Positions 55,480 through 61,321 of a DNA stretch of 61,321 nucleotides are shown piece by piece (position 1 is the first letter of the stretch; every line of letters starts with the position of its first letter). Origin of the DNA: Aureispira sp. CCB-QB1 (lineage in GTDB: Bacteria > Bacteroidota > Bacteroidia > Chitinophagales > Saprospiraceae); NCBI GenBank assembly GCA_945870185.1, contig CAMBRK010000021.1:1-61321 (forward strand). The letters run 5' to 3'. Both the position numbers and the translations under genes were made by a program. The notes below the pieces were generated by a model. That model did no database searches and was not told the origin of the DNA. It saw only the letters and a list, made by a program, of their open reading frames with translations.

Positions 55480-55678
55480 AAATTAATATTTGCTTATTTG
55501 AAAACAAGAGCATTGGAATAGCATGACCAATTTCATGTAAGAGAACTAATTGGATATATTAATATGGTCGTCAAACCAATAGTCATAATTACAAAAGCAA
55601 CCGTAACAATTATCATTCTATAGCCAACGCTTTTCCATTAATAATTATTTCGATTTCATACCATAAGTTATTCCGAAC

Positions 55679-57349
55679 TTACAACAAACTCTTAAACCTA
55701 GGTCTTCTTGGTGTCACATTCCCCAATCGCTCGATCTTCGCCTTTTCGTAATCGCTGAAGTTGCCTTCAAAAAAGACTACTTGTGAGTCATCTTCGAATG
55801 CTAAAATATGGGTAGCCAATCTATCTATAAACCATCTATCGTGGGAGATGACCATAACACATCCGGCAAAGTTTTCTATGGCTTCTTCTAGCGCTCTTAG
55901 CGTGTTTACGTCTATGTCGTTGGTAGGCTCATCTAGGAGTAGGACGTTGCCGCCTTCTTTGAGTGTCATGGCTAGGTGGACTCTGTTGCGCTCTCCACCG
56001 GATAGGACACCTACTTTTTTCTGTTGGTCTGAACCTGCAATGTTGAACTTACTTAGATATGCTCTGACGTTGACTTGTGTTTTGCCTACCATGATGAGTT
56101 CCAAACCTTTGCCTACTGCTTCCATGACAGTCAGATCGGGCTTGAGATCGGCATGTGACTGGTCTACATAGCTTAGATGCACCGTATCACCTCTTGAAAT
56201 CTCACCACTATCAGGCTGCTCATTACCCATGATCATTCGGAAAAGTGTGGACTTCCCTACCCCATTGGGTCCGATGATACCTACGATGGCATTTTTAGGA
56301 ATAGAAGCTGTAAAGTTATCTATCAATATTCGATTGCCATAAGCTTTGGATACGCCATTGATATCAATCACCTTATCTCCCAATCGGTCTCCAGGTGGAA
56401 TGAACAGTTCGAGTTTGGCCTCTTTTTCTTTGGTTTCTTCATTTTGGAGTTTGTCGTATGCATTCAGACGGGCTTTTCCTTTAGCCTGACGACCTTTGGC
56501 GCCCATTCGCACCCATTCGAGCTCCCGTTCGAGTGTTTTGCGACGTTTGGATTCTGACTTTTCTTCCATGGCAAGTCTGTTAGATTTTTGCTCCAACCAA
56601 GAAGAATAGTTGCCTTCCCAAGGAATACCTTCACCACGATCTAACTCCAGAATCCATCCTGCCACATTATCTAGGAAATATCTGTCGTGGGTTACAGCGA
56701 TTACTGTCCCAGGGAAGTTTTTGAGATACTGCTCCAGCCAATGAACTGATTCGGCATCCAAGTGGTTGGTAGGCTCATCGAGCAATAAAATATCGGGCTG
56801 ACTTAATAATAATCTACACAGCGCTACTCTACGCTTTTCACCACCTGAGCATACACTGATGGCAGTTTCACCTTCAGGGCAACGGAGTGACTCCATAGCT
56901 GTCTCTAGTTTATGGTCGAGATTCCATGCATCATAAAGATCCATTTTTTCCATGAGTTCGCCTTGGACTTCGATGGCCTTCATCATTTCGTCATCATCCA
57001 TCGGCTCACAAAGTTTATTATTGATATCTTCATAAGCTTTAATGACGTCTACGATATGCTGTACGCCTTCGCCGACGATTTCTTTTACGGTTTTGCTTTC
57101 GTCCAATGTCGGTTCTTGCTCCAGATAACCGATTTTATAATCCTTATCAAAAGTGACCTTACCTTGAAAATTCGTGTCTAAACCCGCTATGATTTTTAGC
57201 AGTGATGATTTACCCGAACCATTGAGACCGAGCACTCCGATTTTGGCACCATAAAAGAAGGAAAGCCATATATTTTTAAGTACTGTTTTTTGTGGTGGGA
57301 AGGTCTTGGTGACGCCTTCCATTGCAAAAATGATTTTATTATCTGCCAT
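55679..57349 (-). CDS. ettA: Energy-dependent translational throttle protein EttA (ABC-F)
   Basis: The 556-residue protein has two ABC cassettes: Walker A GLNGSGKSSLLKI and GPNGVGKSTLFRM, signatures CSGGEKRRVALCRLLL and LSGGERNRVHLAM, and Walker B LLLDEPTNHLDAES and LLLDEPTNDIDVNT. There are no membrane helices. The P-site interaction arm region lies between the cassettes. Length and sequence fit EttA, which binds the ribosomal E site and gates the first elongation step according to ADP/ATP. A good minus-strand -7 element TATCTTTG is at 57372-57379. Confidence 0.95.
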   Translation of the reverse strand: MADNKIIFAMEGVTKTFPPQKTVLKNIWLSFFYGAKIGVLGLNGSGKSSLLKIIAGLDTNFQGKVTFDKDYKIGYLEQEPTLDESKTVKEIVGEGVQHIVDVIKAYEDINNKLCEPMDDDEMMKAIEVQGELMEKMDLYDAWNLDHKLETAMESLRCPEGETAISVCSGGEKRRVALCRLLLSQPDILLLDEPTNHLDAESVHWLEQYLKNFPGTVIAVTHDRYFLDNVAGWILELDRGEGIPWEGNYSSWLEQKSNRLAMEEKSESKRRKTLERELEWVRMGAKGRQAKGKARLNAYDKLQNEETKEKEAKLELFIPPGDRLGDKVIDINGVSKAYGNRILIDNFTASIPKNAIVGIIGPNGVGKSTLFRMIMGNEQPDSGEISRGDTVHLSYVDQSHADLKPDLTVMEAVGKGLELIMVGKTQVNVRAYLSKFNIAGSDQQKKVGVLSGGERNRVHLAMTLKEGGNVLLLDEPTNDIDVNTLRALEEAIENFAGCVMVISHDRWFIDRLATHILAFEDDSQVVFFEGNFSDYEKAKIERLGNVTPRRPRFKSLL

Positions 57350-57371
57350 GGTATTGTTTTATTTTGGATGG

Positions 57372-57379
57372 CAAAGATA
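57372..57379 (-). promoter_or_regulatory. -7 element of ettA
   Basis: Minus-strand TATCTTTG (then C) lies 22 bases before the ATG. A TTTT rather than TTTG occurs at the -33 position. Confidence 0.5.
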
Positions 57380-57429
57380 GGGAATAATCTAGTAAAATAA
57401 AAGATTGTATCGTATATCTAAGGTTTCGC

Positions 57430-59559
57430 TCAACTCATCCACTGATAAACCACAAACGCACCAACATATGCCATGATACTCATAAAAATGAACTGTATGA
57501 TCGGCCATTTCCACGTATTGGTCTCCTTTTTGGTGACAGCCAATGTACTCATACACTGCATCGCAAAAACATAAAATACGAGCAATGACAAAGATGTAGC
57601 TGGATTATATACTTGTATACTGGTACCCGGACGAACTTCTGAAGCCATTTTTTCTCGGATGGTTTTTTCGTCGCTGTCGCTGCCTATGCTATAAATAGTA
57701 GCCATCGTGCCCACAAAAACCTCACGGGCTGCAAAGGATGTCAACAACGCAATACCTATCTTCCAATCATAACCCAATGGTCTGATGGCTGGCTCAATAA
57801 ATTTGCCTAGATGCCCTATATACGAAGCTTCAAGCTTGGATGCTCCGATCATATTTTGGGTGGTTGTTTCATCAACTTGAAGTTTTGCTGCTTCAGCAGT
57901 AGCTTGTGCAGTAGCCAACTCCATCTTATCTCCGGGTCCAAAACTAGCTCCCAACCAAAGTAAAATAGATATAATCATGATGATTTTACCAGCGCCAATG
58001 ATAAATGAACCTACTTTTTCTTTTACCGTCAATGCGACATTTTTCCATAAAGGTGGTTTATAATTGGGCAATTCTATCATGAGATATGATGGACTATCAC
58101 TTTTGATGACCTGTTTTAAAACCAGAGAAGTAACAAAAACACCCAAAATACCTAAAAGATATAAACCCATAAAGGCCAAACCCTGTGCCTGAAAAAATCC
58201 AAACACCATAACATCCGGCACCACAAAACCTATCAAAATAGCATAAACGGGTAGCCTGGCACTACATGATATCAAAGGGCTAACCATGATGGTGATCAAA
58301 CGTTCCTTGGGGTTGCTGATGGTCCTGGTAGACATGATGGCAGGGATCGCACATGCCCCACTGGAAATTAATGCGACCATACTTCGTCCATTCATTCCAA
58401 ATTTGTGCATGATGTTGTCAAACATATATACGACTCTGCTCATGTAGCCTGACTCTTCTAGTAATGCCAATAACAAAAACAAGATGGCTATCTGCGGTAC
58501 AAAAACTAAGACACCACCTAGTCCTGCTAATATGCCATTGACCAATAAGTCGGTCCACCAAGATATACCAAACTGATCAGTAACTAAGCTACCCAAGCTT
58601 GCAAAACCGCTTTCGATCCACTCCATAGGAAGTGAAGACCAAGTAAATATAGCCTGAAAAACAAAAAGCATGATAGCGAAAAATATCAAAGGTCCCAAAA
58701 TCCTATGGGTAATCCAATTGTCTATGTTATCTGTAAAGGTTTGTTTACTACCCTTTGAACTTCGAGCTGCCACTTTGACTATATTCTGCTGCATTTGGTA
58801 GCGGCTCATGGTTTCTTCTACTTGTAGTCGGATATCTTCAAAACCATTTTGAGAAACCAATGAACGGATCTGTTTTTTTTGTTCATCAGAGAGAAACGTC
58901 AACCAGTGAAAGTGATGCGCAATAAGTTTTGCTTGATACTGGTTGTGAAGACCCAAATATGTTTTTACTTGCTCGGACATTTGTAATTCTACAGGATTTA
59001 AGGTATATAAAGCCTGATGGGTCATGTGACTATCGATGCCCAAAAGTGAGGGGAGCGCATCTTTTATTTGTCCCATATTGATGTCTTCTCTTACAGAAGC
59101 CAAAATTACTTCACATCCAAGAAAAGAACTGATTTTGGTAGAAAGTTCCTTTTGAGTACCTGGGTCAACCAAATCTATCATGTTGAGCACAAATAACATC
59201 TGAATACCTAAATCCCTAACTTGTGTGGCTAATATCAAGTGTCTATCCAATTGCGTAATATCTGCCACATACACGACTGCATCCGGATAAAGCGGGTCAT
59301 TTGGATTGAGTAATGTATTGATGACAATTTTCTCTTCTGCAGAGTTGGGAAATAAGCTGTATGTTCCCGGAAAGTCAATAATTTTAGCAGAAGTATGATC
59401 ACCTAAAGCTAAAGTACCTACTTTTTTATCAATGGTAACTCCTGGGAAATTGGAAACTTCTTGTCTCAGACCGGTCAAAAGGTTAAATAATGACGATTTT
59501 CCCGAGTTGGGATTTCCCAAAAGTGCAATTATGGGTGTGTTTTTGTTTTTTTCCATCAT
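57430..59559 (-). CDS. feoB: Ferrous iron transporter FeoB
   Basis: The 709-residue protein has an N-terminal G domain with G1 LLGNPNSGKSSLFNLLTG, G2 NFPGVTIDKK, G3 DFPGTYSLFP and G4-like VLNMIDL, then a helical spacer. The membrane part contains the gate motifs, including GYMSRVVYMFDNIMHKFGMNGRSMV and SCSARLPVYAILIG. It imports Fe2+ into the cytoplasm. Its ATG overlaps the feoA stop by four bases. Iron uptake fits the many Fe-S proteins encoded nearby. Confidence 0.96.
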   Translation of the reverse strand: MMEKNKNTPIIALLGNPNSGKSSLFNLLTGLRQEVSNFPGVTIDKKVGTLALGDHTSAKIIDFPGTYSLFPNSAEEKIVINTLLNPNDPLYPDAVVYVADITQLDRHLILATQVRDLGIQMLFVLNMIDLVDPGTQKELSTKISSFLGCEVILASVREDINMGQIKDALPSLLGIDSHMTHQALYTLNPVELQMSEQVKTYLGLHNQYQAKLIAHHFHWLTFLSDEQKKQIRSLVSQNGFEDIRLQVEETMSRYQMQQNIVKVAARSSKGSKQTFTDNIDNWITHRILGPLIFFAIMLFVFQAIFTWSSLPMEWIESGFASLGSLVTDQFGISWWTDLLVNGILAGLGGVLVFVPQIAILFLLLALLEESGYMSRVVYMFDNIMHKFGMNGRSMVALISSGACAIPAIMSTRTISNPKERLITIMVSPLISCSARLPVYAILIGFVVPDVMVFGFFQAQGLAFMGLYLLGILGVFVTSLVLKQVIKSDSPSYLMIELPNYKPPLWKNVALTVKEKVGSFIIGAGKIIMIISILLWLGASFGPGDKMELATAQATAEAAKLQVDETTTQNMIGASKLEASYIGHLGKFIEPAIRPLGYDWKIGIALLTSFAAREVFVGTMATIYSIGSDSDEKTIREKMASEVRPGTSIQVYNPATSLSLLVFYVFAMQCMSTLAVTKKETNTWKWPIIQFIFMSIMAYVGAFVVYQWMS

Positions 59560-59789
59560 GATTTTTCTACATAAATAGATTTAGCTTCTTCTACCCTAAC
59601 GGCCATTTGGTGATTGTCTAGTTTGATATAAAAGGCACCACCAAAAGGCGCTTTCCTTACCATCGTGACCACGCATTGGGGGATGATACCCAATGTCATC
59701 AGTTTGCATGTATAGGGATTTTCTACCAATTGGGTCACATAAGCCGATTCTCCTGGCAAAAGGGTATCTAATGTTTTATTTCCTCTCAA
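59556..59789 (-). CDS. feoA: FeoA SH3-like protein
   Basis: The 77-residue SH3-like protein contains YTCKLMTLGIIPQCVVTMVR and GGAFYIKLDNHQMAVRVEEA, typical of FeoA. Only TTG (59789) is available as a start: an in-frame stop lies five codons upstream and no ATG occurs before the conserved core. It overlaps feoB by four bases and is needed for FeoB activity in other bacteria. Confidence 0.9.
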   Translation of the reverse strand: MRGNKTLDTLLPGESAYVTQLVENPYTCKLMTLGIIPQCVVTMVRKAPFGGAFYIKLDNHQMAVRVEEAKSIYVEKS

Positions 59790-59911
59790 AACTATCGATT
59801 GTTACTACAATAATGTCCAAAAGTAAGCCATTGTTTAAAAAAATTAACATTTTCTTAAAATTGAATAGGGGTTTTTTATGTCTCGTGCATATTATATAAA
59901 ATTCAAAACGT

Positions 59912-60619
59912 ATGAACCTATCCGCTAAATTAATCGCCTTGAGGCAAATGCCTTTACTTAATGACCTCACCGAGGAGCAATTAAACTTGTTTGCAGAGCA
60001 CGCCTTGTTTCAAAAATATAGTAAAAATGCTATAGTTTACGATTTGGGTTCCAACCCTGACTTTGTCTATCTTATAGAAAAAGGAAGTGTAAAACTAGGT
60101 ATATTGGCTAGCTGTGGTAAAACCTTGACCAAAGATATAGCATATGACAACGAGATTTTTGGAGAAAATATATTTACGCCCAATCCGATCAATAAGGAAT
60201 ATGCGGAAACGATGCTGGATACCAAACTTTATAAAATACCAGTTTCTGTTTTCAAAACCGTAATCATCCAAAACAGTAAGTTTGCCCACTTAATTATGAA
60301 TGTGATTGTCACCAAACTACAAAATCTCGAAGAAAGACTTCAAAATTTTGTTTTTAGAAAAGCTAAAGAAAGAATTGTAGATTTTATATATCGGACCGGA
60401 CTCCGAAAAGGTATCAAAATCGGAATCAATGAATGTCTGATAGATCACGGCATGTCGCACAAAGAAATCGCTTTTCTTACGGATACTAGTAGACAAACAG
60501 TCGCTCGGATCATGAATGAACTCAAAAGAGAAAACTTTATTCATTACGGCACAGGAAAAAGTTGTAAGATCCTAATCAGAGACATGAATGCCATGCATGA
60601 ATATCGTTGGGTAGGATAA
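59912..60619 (+). CDS. Crp/Fnr-family transcriptional regulator
   Basis: The 235-residue protein has a cyclic-nucleotide-binding fold (about 20-135; VYLIEKGSVKLGILASCGKT) and a C-terminal winged helix-turn-helix (about 150-225) with recognition helix MSHKEIAFLTDTSRQTVARI. It has a Cys at 69 but no N-terminal cysteine cluster as in oxygen-sensing FNR. The effector is unknown. It is divergent from feoAB across 122 bases, so control of iron uptake is a reasonable hypothesis. Confidence 0.9.
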   Translation: MNLSAKLIALRQMPLLNDLTEEQLNLFAEHALFQKYSKNAIVYDLGSNPDFVYLIEKGSVKLGILASCGKTLTKDIAYDNEIFGENIFTPNPINKEYAETMLDTKLYKIPVSVFKTVIIQNSKFAHLIMNVIVTKLQNLEERLQNFVFRKAKERIVDFIYRTGLRKGIKIGINECLIDHGMSHKEIAFLTDTSRQTVARIMNELKRENFIHYGTGKSCKILIRDMNAMHEYRWVG

Positions 60620-60699
60620 CTAAGAGACATCCACCCTCTATAAAATAAAAACGACTACCAAAAAATTGGTTAAATGATTGGTTAATTAATATTGAATTG

Positions 60700-60732
60700 A
60701 AACCGAAGTATTAGTGATTTATGCTTCGGTTT
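60700..60732. terminator. Terminator after the Crp/Fnr gene
   Basis: AAACCGAAG (60700-60708) pairs with CTTCGGTTT (60724-60732), followed by further T. It serves the plus-strand regulator gene and overlaps the 3' end of the minus-strand relic. Confidence 0.85.
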
Positions 60733-60919
60733 TTTTTTGAACTTTTTGTTTTGACACTACTTTAGGCTTCTTTAGTTTCAATAATTCACCCGTTTCCTTA
60801 TAATGACTTATTATTTTGGTCATAAGTTCAGCATCAGATTTTGTATATTTATGTGGTTCTACAACCAAATCTATTCCTTTGGGCTCTATGGCTAATTTTA
60901 TGATTTTACTTATTTTAAA
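60719..60919 (-). pseudogene. Truncated small gene without start codon
   Basis: A minus-strand frame of about 66 codons reads KLAIEPKGIDLVVEPHKYTK, then SDAELMTKIISHYKETGELL and a Lys-rich tail ending QKKTEA. An in-frame TGA lies directly upstream and the first ATG is only at 60823. The composition is protein-like; it seems to be the 3' part of a gene. The family is not recognised. Confidence 0.4.
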
Positions 60920-60932
60920 TCAGGGACTTATT

Positions 60933-61010
60933 TCTTAATTAATTTTAATGCTTCTCTAGGTTCAATAACCATTCTTTGATCAAATACGTTCTCTGCACCC
61001 AATGTTTTAT
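60933..61010 (-). pseudogene. Second small gene relic
   Basis: A minus-strand frame reads TLGAENVFDQRMVIEPREAL and ends KLIKK. An in-frame stop lies a few codons upstream and no early ATG is present (TTG near 61003 is possible). It precedes the previous relic on the same strand. Both lie beside the dispersed element, which may mark where sequence was lost. Confidence 0.3.
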
Positions 61011-61060
61011 TATTATATCAGTTGGTAAGCTATCGCCAGAAATAGTATTAATTAATTAGA

Positions 61061-61321
61061 GCCTGCTGAAAAAGTCAGCATCATTCAATTTAAAGGCTGC
61101 TATTCGCCTAGGATATCGTTCAAAAAACAAGCGATATGAACGTAGTGAAGTGCAAAGCACCAAAGGCAAAGCCTTTGACGAAGTGAACCCTGCCTTGCCG
61201 GCAGGCAGGCGTGAAACGGGTGGGCAGAAAAGTGCGTCTATCGCCTTTGCAGAATATTAAAATTAAACTAATGATAATCACGGCGATAGAAAAATGCAGG
61301 ACTGAACGATCCTTTATGGTC
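61061..61321. repeat. Dispersed element, copy 2 (runs to window end)
   Basis: Same ordered blocks as 53762-53925, with an extra insert near 61140-61215 that includes CAAAGGCAAAGCCTTTG (a short palindrome) and GCCTTGCCGGCAGGCAGG. The copy conserves GTGCGTCTATCGCC and GGCGATAGAAAAA. The right boundary is not visible. Confidence 0.65.

Noticed and set aside
1-61321. tRNA, rRNA or CRISPR loci
   Set aside because: No cloverleaf with a TTCGANNC arm, rRNA segment or spaced repeat array was recognised by eye; a covariance search would be needed to be sure.

Overview
The window looks like one contig of an AT-rich Bacteroidota chromosome, most likely a Saprospiria/Chitinophagia-type bacterium. Three secreted proteins end in type IX secretion (T9SS) sorting domains. 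There are TonB-dependent receptors and a BtuG-like propeller, LytTR and LytS-type signalling, a Crp/Fnr regulator beside feoAB, and many starts preceded by the Bacteroidota -7 element TAnnTTTG instead of a Shine-Dalgarno. I saw no rRNA, tRNA or CRISPR array.

Layout. 1-150: probable end of an insertion sequence. 0.6-6.6 kb (-): a run of seven genes with a TPR histidine kinase, two membrane proteins, a receiver-LytS kinase fusion and a LytTR response regulator. 6.6-9.1 kb (-): two secreted proteins. 9.6-11.1 kb (+): a HigBA-type toxin-antitoxin pair, then a DUF6934 gene overlapping a small partner gene. 11.3-14.5 kb (+): cobalamin riboswitch, BtuB-like receptor and BtuG-like surface lipoprotein. 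14.9-17.7 kb (+): two surface proteins. 17.8-19.06 kb: a REP-associated transposase between arrays of REP-like repeats. 19.07-30.45 kb (-): nifJ-rnfC-D-G-E-A, a small Cys4 membrane protein, a ferredoxin-NADP reductase-like gene and rnfB. 30.7-35.2 kb: a lipid A-type acyltransferase, a repeat-rich gap and an 839-residue BNR-type surface protein. 36.0-40.5 kb (+): a TonB-dependent receptor and a secreted alpha/beta-hydrolase-fold protein that lacks its nucleophilic serine. 40.7-45.6 kb: a ferredoxin, a U32 protein and tryptophanase (-), divergent from tyrosine phenol-lyase (+), then an HMA protein. 45.7-47.9 kb: truncated haemoglobin and an Lrp/AsnC regulator, divergent from rocD. 48.0-51.8 kb (+): glpK-glpD-glpF. 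51.8-55.5 kb: a leucine-rich-like surface protein, a dispersed element, a lipoprotein and a frameshifted small gene. 55.7-60.6 kb: ettA, feoB and feoA (-), and the Crp/Fnr regulator (+). The end holds gene relics and a second copy of the dispersed element.

How it fits together (inference). Tryptophanase and tyrosine phenol-lyase both release pyruvate, and glycerol uptake feeds triose phosphate towards it. The very large pyruvate:ferredoxin oxidoreductase would oxidise pyruvate to acetyl-CoA and reduced ferredoxin. The co-transcribed Rnf complex and reductase could turn that into an ion gradient, NADH or NADPH. FeoAB would supply iron for the many Fe-S proteins. The most notable items are the nifJ-rnf-reductase operon with an enlarged NifJ, a 31-bp-phased four-site operator array between the Lrp gene and rocD, the hydrolase-fold pseudoenzyme, the DUF6934/small-ORF pair, and the transposase with its repeat arrays.
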